A DNA stretch of 37,622 bases from Helochares maculicollis (Eukaryota; Arthropoda; Insecta; Coleoptera; Hydrophilidae), in assembly GCA_033557835.1 (NCBI GenBank), contig JAWQRO010000502.1, positions 1 to 37,622 of the forward strand, in the 5' to 3' direction. A model generated the notes under the pieces. It was not told where the DNA came from and did no database searches. It worked only from the letters and a program-made list of their open reading frames with translations. Below are positions 11,101-20,330 of the stretch, piece after piece; positions within the stretch are counted from its first letter, which is position 1, and every line of letters begins with the position of its first letter. The position numbers and the translations under genes were made by a program.

Positions 11101-14100
11101 TATTTACTATCTACCAAATGATTTTAGAGACCAAACAATTTCAGTCTATAAATTATGTTAGATACTAAATGAGTGATGATACTTAAATAATTGAATTATT
11201 ATTAAAAACAATTAACTAATCAATTTTATATACTAAATGATTTTATATACTAAATTATTTTAGACGCTAAGCTGCATTGTATAGACCAAATGGTTTTGTA
11301 TATATACATGTTATATACGCCAAATGGTTCTATATGTACCATATGATTTTTGAATACAGATTTTGTATACAAAAATCCTTTTTCGTGTAGCATAAATTAT
11401 TTTTATAGTATTTAAACCGAAAACGAAGGCAGTCTTCCATAGTAAATTTAACAGCATATTTCAATAAGCATGAACACTAAATTATGTAATACCGCACCTG
11501 AAAACATTTTGAGCACTGTAGATGCATTTCACAATTTATTTTTGAGCTTTAACGCAACTTTCAGTTTCAAATTTAAAGTCAATGCGAAAATAGAGTTTGA
11601 TTTAGATAGTTTGTTCATAAGCATCACTTTTTCTATCATCTGGTGTAACACAATCCTTTTTAGTTTTAGCATTACTTTTCACAAAATTACCTTGAGTAGA
11701 GGCACCAGGTGGTAACTGATGTTTCTGTACAAAGCTAAAGTTGTGACGTCTACTCATTAAAAACCCTCTTTTTCACTTTAGTCGTGGCAGGGTCGACAAG
11801 TGAAGATAATTCGCAAATTTTCGTGATGAACAATTACTTCGGAATAGGCATCGACGCCGATTTGTGTTTGGATTTCCACAACGCAAGAGAAGAGAATCCC
11901 AACAAGTTCAACAGCAGGCTGCACAACAAAGGAGTGTACGTAAAGATGGGATTGCGGAAGATGGTAGGACCGAAGATGTGCAAGGACTTGCATAAAGAAG
12001 TCCGTTTAGAAGTCGACGGAAAATTAGTCGAGCTACCTCAAGTGGAGGGCATCATTATTCTTAACATTTTAAGGTAATTTGCTGTCGGACCAAGGCGTGA
12101 GCATTTAATATTTACGTGTTGTTCTTGTACACAGTTGGGGCTCTGGCGCTAATCCATGGGGTGTCGAAAAAGAAGATCAATTTTCGAAGCCTAATCATTG
12201 GGACGGAATGTTGGAGGTTGTAGGAGTTACAGGAGTTGTCCATCTTGGTCAAATACAATCAGGATTGCGGTCCGCTATGAGGATTGCGCAGGTATGTTGC
12301 ACATTTCCTGTTGCTCACAAAGAAATTTTCAGATTTTACTTGTTATTCTGGTACAAAAATTACATTTACAAAGCATTTTTAAAATTATGTGTCCGTTTCT
12401 TTTTACATATTTAACCATTTTAAAATCATGCCTAGTATACTTGGAAGTGAATGGGTAATTTTTTCAGTAAGGACTTCTTGCTCTAATGAAGCTCGAAAAA
12501 AGGTTTGCATAAAAATATGATCGATTCTATGCTTCAAGATGTATAGCTAGAAATATTAGTCTGAAGCCAAAAATACGTAATTTGTATGCTAATTCATGGA
12601 TTTTGTTTCTAACATTGATCAAAACTTCCTAATTTTAGTAACAAAACTCATGCTATCTTGTGGGACCAAATTTTTACTTAAAATTGGCTTGAAAATTATA
12701 TCATGCCATTCCTGCTCTAACAAAAGGATTTTAATAATTTTTAATCATCTTCATAAGTTCTTATCTTACAGTATGAAAAGCGTTGCAACCATTAATTATC
12801 CAACTATGTGGTACAAATATAATATATCGTATTTTCTATTAAAGGGTGGTCACATAAAAATTCATCTCCACTCCGACATACCAGTCCAAGTGGACGGGGA
12901 GCCATGGGTTCAAAGTCCTTGTGACGTAGTTGTGTTAAAATCCGCTTTGAAGGTAACGTTTTCCCCTACTTATTTGTCACTTTAGGCTAGCATTCTACAC
13001 CTAGTACATAGTCACCCTATCTAAGTAGATCAACAATAGTTAATAATATTTTATTATTTTCCTATATTTATTAACATCTATATATTTGAGAGTAAATTTT
13101 TAAAATATTCTTATAAATTTTTATTTAGATTCATTTTAGCTACAAAAATATATTTATTATTATTATTAGTATAGTAACTTTAGTTGTTTGATTTTCAAAA
13201 TTTTACTTGCATGTCTTAAATATGTACAATAAAAAACCCCACCCTCCCCAATGTTATCCATATGTAGCGACACAGGAACACCTTTGATGTACGCACACTT
13301 ACACCCAACCACAATCAAGACATATTTGTAATTTCTTTTAAAATTTGGTCACTGGCTGCTCAATTTTAATTTGTAACCCGCACCAAAATTACACTTGTGA
13401 AAAGAGCGCAATTTTTTAACAACATGTGAAAAACTAAACTATCATAATTTCACTGCTCAATTCCAAAACATAAATTTGATGTTTACATTTTCAATCAGTA
13501 AATTACAATTTAGAAGTTTATATTACGTTTTAGATGCGTAAATTGAATTTTAGATAAGCCAACTGCATTTTGGATGTACAAATTATATTTTTGATGCCCA
13601 AAGTAATTCTTGGATATCTAAATTATATTTCCGGGCCCAAATTATGTTCTTAATGTCGAAGTCATCGTTTAGTTGTACTATTTTAAATAAACAATTAGTG
13701 CCTCACTCAAATTGACTAAAATATTGCGTTTTTTCCAACAGCCACCAAAATTAGTAGCAAAAACATGCCCTTGAATAGCAGAACTAAAAGAGAGTCCCCA
13801 CACTTAAAACTAGCACTTTAGAGATACACCTACCACCACAAAACAACAATTAGCTAAATTTCTGTACATTTCCATACATTTAAATGTCGACCCATTGACG
13901 TTGTCGGCCAATGTTAACCAAAAAATCCAGTGCTTGATGTGTTTACTAAACATCTATTGCCTTATGTGTTGTAAATAATGATAAAAATGATGATGACGGA
14001 TTATTTGGTACAGGCGACCATGTTGAAGAAAAATAAGTTCAAGCGGCGGCCTACAGAACCCAACATTCTGCCGGCCAATGGGGAGGGGGGCAGGAGCACA

Positions 14101-14526
14101 GATGATTAAACATCACCCCTCTATCCTAAACACTTCACCCTGCCACACCTTTTAATATATTTTTAACATTTTTAGATATATTTCTTTAAACTCCCTTTTT
14201 GCACTAATATGGCATGTAAATTAAGCAAGCTTGTTCTCTGTTATGATTGTTTGCTTTTTTCTAAAAAAGAGAAAAAGATAAAATGAGAAAAATTGATTTT
14301 ATTAGTTCTAGTAGTTAATAGTTCCTCTTGTGTATTAAGTTGCGTATTTAACGAGAGTGTATGTGTGTGCGCCCCTCCCCAGGCTACCATGCTGAAGAAG
14401 ATGAAGGGGAAAATGAAAAGGCGCAATACAGAACCCACGATGCTTGTTTCACCCGGAGCTCAGTTGGCTCCTCTACCTTCAAACGACGGGGAATCACCGA
14501 CAGATCCCAACAATACCACTTTTTGA
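7914..14526 (+). CDS. DGKQ-like: Diacylglycerol kinase theta-type, C-terminal exons
   Basis: The product phosphorylates diacylglycerol with ATP to phosphatidic acid, ending diacylglycerol signalling at membranes. Exons in order: 7914-8107, 8176-8391, 8544-8678, 8740-9063, 9409-9585, 11782-12073, 12135-12291, 12845-12952, then either 14014-14109 or 14383-14526. All junctions are GT-AG and phases agree throughout, giving 581 residues with the last exon and 565 with the other. Domain order: Ras-associating domain, the VTERVLSWNERPW linker seen in theta isoforms, the catalytic domain with CGGDGTIGW and PLGTGNDLAR, then the accessory domain (GIGIDADLCLDFH, HNKGVYVKMG, LEVVGVTGVVHLGQ). The C1 domains expected N-terminally are not in the window, so the gene is 5'-partial here. 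The intron after 9585 is long (2.2 kb) and repeat-laden; several others are 61-152 bp. Identification rests on remembered family motifs and is strong. Confidence 0.95.
8176..8391 (+). CDS. Kinase exon, theta-specific linker
   Basis: The acceptor AACAG ends at 8175 and the donor GTACG starts at 8392. It encodes VTERVLSWNERPWEIMKQ, RDSIRQMELMRFYLQ and LFVGNLPPNLSERNYEN. The first intron is only 68 bp. The open frame runs on past the donor into intron, but that extension (LYQILLNSLFTISTV) is not protein-like. Confidence 0.9.
8544..8678 (+). CDS. Kinase exon, linker to catalytic domain
   Basis: The acceptor TTTTCAG ends at 8543 and the donor GTATG starts at 8679. It encodes NKFSKIGPIYYEYGSMVI and YEDSDKAVRALYTLRES, a fold resembling an RNA-recognition-like module that precedes the kinase core in theta enzymes. 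Phases match both neighbours. Confidence 0.88.
8740..9063 (+). CDS. Kinase exon with ATP-site glycine motif
   Basis: The acceptor GGTATTAG ends at 8739 and the donor GTATG starts at 9064. It encodes the start of the catalytic domain: LLVFVNVKSGGCQG, FDLDNGGPLPGL, and the nucleotide-binding CGGDGTIGWVL at about 8957-8990. It ends in IVPLGT, whose next Gly codon is completed by the following exon, so the conserved PLGTGNDLAR is split by an intron. Confidence 0.93.
9409..9585 (+). CDS. Kinase exon with GNDLAR, alternative donors
   Basis: The acceptor TTTTTAG ends at 9408. It encodes GNDLARVLRWGPGYTGG, EEIRLDRWTVVFHPED and KQVNST. The strong donor GTAAGA starts at 9586 and joins in phase to VAGSTSEDN at 11782. 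A second possible donor, GTCAAT, starts at 9646, exactly 60 bases later and in the same phase. It would insert 20 mostly basic residues starting GKKRQKLSKMKV. Confidence 0.9.
9708..9777 (+). other. Nested hairpin in kinase intron
   Basis: Three perfectly complementary arm pairs are nested in order: CGACG (9708-9712) with CGTCG (9773-9777), CCTGCT (9719-9724) with AGCAGG (9763-9768), and GTAGGT (9735-9740) with ACCTAC (9747-9752). The loops between arms are 6/4 and 10/10 bases, and the apical loop has six. It could be a structured RNA or a palindromic relic of a mobile element. Only the pairing is observed. Confidence 0.5.
10299..10469 (+). repeat. Cryptic simple repeat around ATGCGAAA
   Basis: About seven irregularly spaced copies of (A)ATGCGRAA occur in 170 bp, for example near 10330, 10347, 10376, 10421 and 10440. 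This gives a purine-rich plus strand and a false minus-strand open frame. Confidence 0.6.
11110..11365 (+). repeat. Degenerate 17-20 bp tandem array
   Basis: Repeated variants of CCAAATGATTTTAGA and CTAAATGATTTTATATA occur end to end, with units of about 17 to 20 bp (copies near 11112, 11225, 11242, 11285 and 11323). The consensus AAATnATTTTAnATAC overlaps that of the array at 13465-13679. Confidence 0.55.
11782..12073 (+). CDS. Kinase accessory-domain exon
   Basis: The acceptor TTCACTTTAG ends at 11781 and the donor GTAATT starts at 12074. It encodes QIFVMNNYFGIGIDADLCL, HNAREENPNKFNSRLHNKG, VYVKMGLRKMVG and LVELPQVEGIIILNI, the diacylglycerol kinase accessory domain. The conserved SWGSG after it is split, with the Ser codon spanning the next junction. 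Confidence 0.93.
12135..12291 (+). CDS. Kinase accessory-domain exon 2
   Basis: The acceptor TGTACACAG ends at 12134 and the donor GTATGT starts at 12292. It encodes SWGSGANPWG, NHWDGMLEVVGVTGVVHLGQ and GLRSAMRIAQ, all diagnostic of the family. It leaves in phase 0. Confidence 0.93.
12292..12844 (+). other. Kinase intron, featureless
   Basis: A 553-bp AT-rich intron. No gene or repeat was recognised. Confidence 0.8.
12845..12952 (+). CDS. Kinase exon, last shared exon
   Basis: It holds 36 whole codons (GGHIKIHLHSDIPVQVDGEP, then WVQSPCDVVVLKSALK). The acceptor is TATTAAAG ending at 12844 and the donor GTAACG starts at 12953. It ends in phase 0, as required by both downstream last exons. Confidence 0.93.
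12953..14013 (+). other. Kinase intron before the alternative last exons
   Basis: It is AT-rich and holds the 20-bp minisatellite at 13465-13679. A C-rich patch near 13236-13250 is the only other compositional feature. If exon B is used the intron extends to 14382. Confidence 0.8.
13465..13679 (+). repeat. Degenerate 20-bp minisatellite
   Basis: From 13501 the units fall in almost exact 20-bp register (starts 13501, 13521, 13541, 13561, 13581, 13601, 13621, then 13640 and 13660 after a 1-bp loss). A consensus is about AATTATATTTTAGATGTCCA. Divergence between units is high, so the array is old. Partial units precede it from about 13465. Confidence 0.8.
14014..14109 (+). CDS. Alternative last exon A of the kinase
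   Basis: The acceptor GGTACAG ends at 14013. It has 31 codons and TAA: ATMLKKNKFKRRPTEPNIL, then PANGEGGRSTDD. It is clearly paralogous to the exon 274 bp downstream (ATMLKK and RR-x-TEP shared), so the two probably arose by tandem duplication and are used one at a time. An upstream AATAAA-type signal for this isoform was not seen before exon B, so its transcript may read through. Confidence 0.85.
   Translation, partial: ATMLKKNKFKRRPTEPNILPANGEGGRSTDD
14383..14526 (+). CDS. Alternative last exon B of the kinase
   Basis: A pyrimidine-rich acceptor (GCGCCCCTCCCCAG) ends at 14382. It has 47 codons and TGA: ATMLKKMKGKMKRRNTEPTM, then a Pro/Ser-rich tail ending NNTTF. RRNTEP keeps Arg at -3 and Pro at +2 around Thr, a pattern of possible 14-3-3 sites; exon A keeps the same pattern. 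Its basic start resembles the C-terminus I recall for fly theta-type kinases, so B is probably the ancestral form (inference). Confidence 0.88.
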   Translation, partial: ATMLKKMKGKMKRRNTEPTMLVSPGAQLAPLPSNDGESPTDPNNTTF

Positions 14527-15097
14527 ACATCTTCCACAGTGTTTATTTTAGTTGCGTGTTGCTTTCTTAAATGGAACAATAAGAGCATGCGTTAATTGTT
14601 ATATTGATTTTGCATTTATATAATGTACCACGTAAAATGTATATTTTAAGATATAACTGTAACCTGTAATGATTATTACGTTATAGTATGGTATTTTACC
14701 AAAAATGGTGAAACTATTATATACATAGAAGATGAAAACCAGAAAAAAGAGGCAAAAGCCGTTTATTTAATTTTAAATAGATTTATTTAATAGTACAAAT
14801 ATTGTACTGTAGATTTGTTGTAGTATTTAAAAGTTTATTTATTATAAAATAAGAATATACTTCGATACATGAAGGCCAAAATATTGTGATGGTGATGCAC
14901 TCGTGCATCGTAGAAAGTTTTGAATTATTGCACTTACATTTATATGTCTAATGAAGTGCACAAACTGAAAGTACAATGTTAATGAATAATAATATTCTCT
15001 CTGATCAAATTAAATGGTCTAAATTTTAAAAAATCATCCACGGAAAGTACTTCACAAGTGTGGATCAACATAAGGCATTAGTCGCCAATTCCAAACA

Positions 15098-15103
15098 AAT
15101 AAA
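15098..15103 (+). terminator. Candidate polyadenylation signal of the kinase
   Basis: AATAAA lies 572 bp after the exon B stop codon, a plausible distance for an insect 3' UTR. It is a six-base match in AT-rich DNA, so the evidence is weak. Confidence 0.3.
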
Positions 15104-15393
15104 AATCCAAATCAGACACAAATCCGCCAAATCTCTTGAAAGCTGCTTTGGGAAACAGATCGATGGACGACTATGAGAGACGTTTATAGTTTAGGGCTAG
15201 TGTACAATATGTATGTAATAATGTTTATAGTTTTTGTGATTGCGCGCATACATACCGATTAAAAACGTTAGAGAGAGACTGCTGTGGATAGAAAAACGGA
15301 TTTAACATAAAAAAAATTAAGTTGGTTTATCCGTGGCAGTATTCAAGGATTGGCCGATCGCCACATAATGGCAATGTAGTTACGCAATTCTAG

Positions 15394-15558
15394 TCTCCTT
15401 TCCCCGAGTCGGATGCCATTTTTAGATGGCAGGTGTGTATTGTTGATAGAGTGTTGGCCCTCGTTATCCAGAAGATGATGAACAACACTTTCGTCAATCT
15501 ACCAGAGTGCAAGGGGCTCAGTTTTTCACAGGTTAGTTCTGGATGTTTAACCTATGAT
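15394..15558 (+). other. GC-richer open island, possible exon
   Basis: An open frame follows a TAG at about 15391 that could also be an acceptor (CAATTCTAG). It reads PFPESDAIFRWQV, IVDRVLALVIQKM and NNTFVNLPECKG, and meets a possible donor GTTAGT at 15532. The minus strand is also open here, which weakens the coding claim. It includes a TGCCAT/ATGGCA hairpin (15414-15431). It may be conserved UTR, a mobile-element fragment or an exon of an unseen transcript. Confidence 0.25.
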
Positions 15559-16189
15559 TAATATCGCAGTACTGGTAGATTATCGACTGGTCCGTCTCCA
15601 TTATTTAGCTATTATCTTACTTACTAAATTGATGTGCTATGTTTGTAATTATATTTCAAAGTATGTAACGGATAGAAATGGTAATAACCATTCACTTTGT
15701 TCTTATATTTAAGAAAACTTTTACAAACTAGAGCATCTAATGGCCGGCAAAAGTTGAAAATGTATTTCTAATGTAGTTTTGAAAGACATGTAACCTTTTA
15801 CCGACTCTTACGCCCTTTGTAAAGGCTTTCCGCCGACTATAAAATATGAAATATATGTATATGTGATTATAGATATATTTAAATTGTGAAAATATAGAAA
15901 TATTAAATGTATATATTACCTAGCGTTTTATTCGACAATTTTAAAAGTCTAGCTGTGTATTCATAATATATGAGGATTCACAATAAACTATATGATTAAA
16001 AGGTAAGTTTTTAGCAATCCCTTTTCCCACTTACTTTGCACAGCGCCTTAGAAACGATGGGCAAATCGCTTAAAAAACTTAATCGGGAGATATTATTGGG
16101 ATTATTACTTGCATTTTTACATTTTTCGCAAAAAATATACGTTTTTCGCCAAGAAAGGATAAATTTTACTGTAACCAAAATATTTTCCG

Positions 16190-16720
16190 TCGTTAACTGT
16201 GACTTTTGACCTTTTTTCGGACAATTTATGGATTCTATGGAAATTCTTTCGATACAATCCATTCTTTGAGCAATTTAATTATGTGTATAAAGTGTTTATC
16301 TTGAAGACCGCTTTTGCATTTATCGGAACAAGCAATAATCTGATGGGGCACAACATGGTGAATAGAGAGCATGTGGTAAAATATCCCATCTAAGTGCGAG
16401 GATGTTATCAATTGTTGGTAACGTTAAGCAGTAATAGTTTTCTCTCAATAGTGCTTCTAATTCTCCCTCTATGAATCTTTTTTGTTAACCAGACAGTTCT
16501 TTGTCACAGGCATCAAAGCCACCAGTTTTGAATAGTTTGGGACAGTTTTCGCAAGTCTGTCGACTTGTTGCGTGTCCACCATAGATTTCTTGAAGAAGAC
16601 AAAAACTTTCCAGCTTTTTTATTTTGATTAAAGCAAATACGTAATGCTTCTCGCAAATGCTGCTTTGCTATGTTTTCAGGAAAAATGGCATACTTAATTT
16701 TAATGCGAAATTTATATACG
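16190..16720 (-). mobile_element. Internally deleted mariner fossil
   Basis: On the minus strand, the ATG ending near 16688 starts MPFFPENIAKQHLREALRIC followed by FNQNKKAG, a mariner transposase N-terminus. It continues after a frameshift as CENCPKLFKTGGFDACDKE. About 200 bp further on the plus sequence aligns with the C-terminal part of the mariner at 6353 (TCGGACAATTTATGGA is shared, then CCATTC-TTGAGC). The middle, with the catalytic residues, is missing. No terminal repeats were found, and the ends are approximate. Confidence 0.72.
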
Positions 16721-17567
16721 TTAAAGTTCTATAGTTCTCTTTGTTAGTGTAAAAGTTACATCTCTTTAAAAAATCCAAAAAACTAGAGTTGTACACTTGC
16801 TACAACTAACTATCATGAAAATAAATTGAGGAATATAAAAGCAACAGCTTTCAACTATTTCTCAAAGCATATAGGTTTCTTTATCGGTTCTATCTCCTAC
16901 CGGATACTAAAAATCATCAAGACTATTTTGACCTCGCTGACTATGATTCTATAGTTCCTCTGAACAACACCGGCGCACACTCCTCACAATTTGCAGCCAA
17001 GAAATTCTCCTGCGTCCTATTCTTCATACCCCTTTTTCTTTGAACTGTAAATAATAGTGACCAGTATGTTTTCTCTTCCCTTTATACGGTCCAGAGACAG
17101 TTTTCACTAGCTTGCATTTTTTCCTATCCTCAGCAGTACATCTTTATTTGAAACATTTACCTTCCATGCAATTTTATTCGCATTCTTGCAAATTAATATT
17201 TCTACAACAAGTGACCATTTTTATTTGAATAAAAATCTCTATTTCAATTCTTCTTGCTTCAATAATTTGTTTGTTAATTTCTGTGATTCATACCACTAGA
17301 TATTTGCACGTCACTTTTCACTTTGTATTTTAGAGATTATTATGTGAACATATACTCAAGGTGTTGCAGAATTAATTTCCAATACTTAACTCACATGTTA
17401 AGAACGCCAATCTGACCACGACCTGGTATTTTCTAAGTATAAATAAAAACGTTGAAAATTTTGCTAATATGGGGCTTCTGGCATAATTGCAATGATGCTG
17501 ATAGACCATACTGGGTTAAAGAACATTATGCGGACAAAACGGCACCGTTATCGTTATAAAAATAATA

Positions 17568-18007
17568 GCATTACAATCAAACACGTCGTTAGATTCTTCA
17601 AAGCCTCGAGATTAAATTTTTTCATACACCGAAGACCGTCCTTATCAAAGAGAAACAGAAAAAGAACATAAACAACCATCGAAGTCAAATTTTATTGCTC
17701 CGCGTTTTTTCGAATCATTTAAAACAGAACGTGCCCTCAAAAAAAGATCGCAAACTAATGTCTCCTTTATATCTATAAACATACCGCCATCACAATCAAA
17801 ACAAAGTGTTAGATTCGTCATAATCACGAGATAAAATTATTTCGCGAACACAAAACTTTCCTAGTAACATAAAGACAAAAAAAGAACATAAACAACCATA
17901 TAAGTAAAAATTTATCCGAACGCGTTGTGTTTTGAACTGGAGATCCAACGTGACCTCGAAAGAATATCGCTTTATATTATCGCCCCAAGAAGGGTTATTA
18001 CATCATA
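17568..18007 (+). repeat. Two diverged 220-bp tandem copies
   Basis: Units 17568-17787 and 17788-18007 align end to end: CATNACAATCAAA starts both, and AAAGAACATAAACAACCAT occurs at 17661 and 17881, exactly 220 bp apart. GTTAGATTCKTCA and CCTCRAAA are also shared. Confidence 0.8.
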
Positions 18008-18424
18008 CATCGTAAAGTAAACAATAACTAAATTGTCGACTTTCTTTATCGCTAAAATTCGATGGCTACTTAAATATGATGACTACAGTCAATTTCTATC
18101 ATCTAATTATACGTAAAATGCAGAAATTGTTAAATATCGAAGTATTTTAAATATCTTATTAACTGGCATTGAATTTAACATTTCGCGTCAAGTCAAATTA
18201 AAAAAAACCTACAAAAACATGCACTGCTTCTCTTGCGTCTGTGGTTGTAAATTTATTGCGCTTTACGTTTTTTGATGAGCATCCGCTTTCATTATTATCA
18301 CCTTGTTTACAATAAAATGATGGTTTTTCTTGTTTAGTGCTCAGTAAGTTCATTTGATTTGCATATTAGTAAATATGTTTTTGTATAAGACTTAAAGAAA
18401 AGTTTAGATAACTTACGTAATAGC

Positions 18425-18782
18425 AAATAGTGCATTAAAAACAAATTGAACTGAAACCAGTCCGACCAAACATGTGGCGCCTGTTTTTCTTTTTTCGCTC
18501 GTCTTTATTTCTTTTCAACGAGAGTTTTTTATCATTATTTCGTCAGTTTCAAGTCCAGATGCTTTAAGCGTAAACAAGAAGGTGATACTTTGCAATACCA
18601 ATAAAATTCGTCTTTGTTTGACCGACGACGTCATAGGGAATTTAAACAGTGGTTCTTAACATGTACACGTAATTAATATCTCGGTTACTAATTATGTCTC
18701 AAAATGCAAACAACAACCTATCACTTATTATTTCTTATAACTACCACCCCTTTAAGTTGTGTAACTTAATTTTAAAACATGT
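18425..18782 (+). repeat. Direct repeat copy 1
   Basis: It aligns over about 360 bp with 19062-19446: ATTAAAAACAAATT, GAGAG-TTTTTTAT, ACAAGAAGGTGAT, CAATAAAAT, GACGACGTCATA and CTACCACC occur in the same order. It lies just downstream of the reverse-transcriptase block on the minus strand, so it is probably LINE sequence. Confidence 0.75.
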
Positions 18783-19061
18783 TGAATTTACCTTCTTCGT
18801 TATTGCCATCAATTTAGATTTTTTAATATTAAGCTTTAAACTGCACAGTGGTTGTTTACTTCTTCAATTAAATATTGCATATCTGCTAAGTTGTCTGCCG
18901 TTAATATTGTGTCGTCAGTGAAACATATATTGTTAAAAATTTCATTTTAGATATTAATTAATGCTACAGTACCATATTCAAAACATTAGTTTTTTTTCGG
19001 AAGCGTTACAAATGTTGATAAAAGCCTCTCATCTGGAATGATATCTCTTCTGCTGATCGTA

Positions 19062-19446
19062 AATGATGAATTAAAAACAAATTAAATACATTGAAATGAA
19101 CGCATTATCTAAAAACTGTCTAAATGTATGTTGCGTCTTTTTCCCCTTCGGTGGAAATTTATTGGGCGATTAATATTTTCCACTTGTCTCTATTTCTCTC
19201 CAAAGAGAGGTTTTTTATTACTATTTTATCCGTTTCGAGAACAGGTGCTTTATGAGTAGACAAGAAGGTGATTCTTTGAAATAACAATAAAATGTATCTG
19301 TCTTTACAAACGACGTCATAAGAAATTCCAATAATGGCTCTTAACGTGTTTGTAATTATTACAGATAATGCATACAAAAATCAGTGGCTTTATATTTCCT
19401 AAATCTACCACCTCTATAAGTTTCGGAACTCAATTATGAATGCTTG
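19062..19446 (+). repeat. Direct repeat copy 2
   Basis: Diverged second copy of 18425-18782, offset by about 637 bp, with the same marker order. On the minus strand it holds a 72-codon open frame (19159-19377) whose copy 1 equivalent is interrupted. Confidence 0.75.
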
Positions 19447-19482
19447 TTTATCCCACTTATCCCTGACCGATTGTCTAAGGAT

Positions 19483-20330
19483 CATAAGCGCTATCATTTC
19501 TATCAAGAAGACTTGGGCATGTGGCTTAGAAGAAGCGCCGACGAAGATATTGAAAATGCCTGCGGAACATCTTTGGTAAACTTCTTGTACACAGAACTAA
19601 TTTTCATTTAAAGACTTTTATCCAAATCAAAGGTAAGATTTGTTGACACGAATTTCGGGAAGATTTAGATGTACAATTGCCGATCCATATTAATATGTGC
19701 AACTATGTTAATTTTATTTGGCATTATTGTTAGAAACTACCTCTTCGGCTAATGAGAGTGTTTTTTAGCCATTTATGGTGATTTAGACGAAAATAGAATG
19801 GTGCAGTTGCCTCATCATAGATATGGAATTCATTAAAAAAGCCCTGAGTTATTCAAAAACTACTTTATTGGGAGGAAGCAAGTTAATACGTGGCAACTGG
19901 CAACAACGATACTAGTATGTTGGACTCAACGACGCATTGACATTATTTAGAGGGTCCCACAGGGCTCCATTTTTTGGAACAGTTCTGTCTAAAATTTTTG
20001 TTAATGACCACCTTCAGTTCGTCGATATCCTAATAGTATTTTACACATATGACACCAATGCTTTGTGGGCGGTGAGAACAACGAATTGTTGATATCGAGA
20101 AATACCGTGACATTTTCAAGGTTGGAGCTTTGGTTTGGGGTCTTAGGTCTTTCGCTCTATTCGCGGAAGAAACTGCACATGCAAATGATCTTGTTTCTAG
20201 ATTGAGCAGTTTCGTATATTTTAAAGAGGATCCATGCTTTAGTGGGCTGTCATGACAATTTATGGTACTTATTTTGAATAAATCGAAAGGTAACCAATTC
20301 TTTTATAAAACAATCCAACGTCATCTGTTG
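19483..20330 (+). mobile_element. LINE reverse-transcriptase fossil, plus strand
   Basis: Broken plus-strand frames resemble a Jockey/CR1-type polymerase: AIISIKKTWACGLEEAPTKI near 19485 (usual role: the Pro/Asp-Gly substrate block), LFKNYFIGRKQV near 19850, RVPQGSIFG at 19951-19977, and SKIFVNDHLQFVD then FYTYDTNALW at about 19995-20075, where the normal F-A-D-D active site has decayed to Y-T-Y-D. Many stops show it is inactive. It is opposite in orientation to the LINE fossil on its left. Confidence 0.65.

Larger units (their letters stand above)
9586..11781 (+). other. Long kinase intron
   Basis: The intron is 2196 bp and AT-rich. It holds a nested hairpin (9708-9777), a cryptic ATGCGAAA repeat (10299-10469) and a degenerate short tandem array (11110-11365). 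No other gene is seen; minus-strand open frames around 10168-10461 come from the simple repeat. Confidence 0.85.
14527..16189 (+). other. 3' flank of the kinase gene
   Basis: This is the probable 3' untranslated region and beyond. Candidate AATAAA signals lie at 15098 and about 15982. A GC-richer open island at 15394-15558 is listed separately. No independent gene was recognised. Confidence 0.55.
16880..18940 (-). mobile_element. Fragmented LINE with reverse-transcriptase remnants
   Basis: Minus-strand reading gives NNICFTDDTILTADNLADMQ followed by YLIEEVN at about 18930-18850, the F/Y-x-DD active-site region of a non-LTR reverse transcriptase. A frameshift leads into SLKLNIKKSKLMAITKK. Around 17025-16990 GRRRISWLQ resembles the basic block near the C-terminus of RTE-like elements. 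Stops and frameshifts throughout show it is dead. The 220-bp tandem duplication at 17568 and the copy at 18425 lie inside it. One element or several nested ones cannot be told apart by eye. Confidence 0.6.

Noticed and set aside
11470..11715. 81-codon plus-strand open frame in the kinase intron
   Set aside because: Phe/Thr-rich AT-driven sequence with no family resemblance or splice logic.
11778..11993. Minus-strand open frame
   Set aside because: Antisense shadow of the kinase accessory-domain exon.
13465..13679. CRISPR-like array
   Set aside because: Units are contiguous and all diverged; there are no constant repeats separated by unique spacers, and the genome is eukaryotic.
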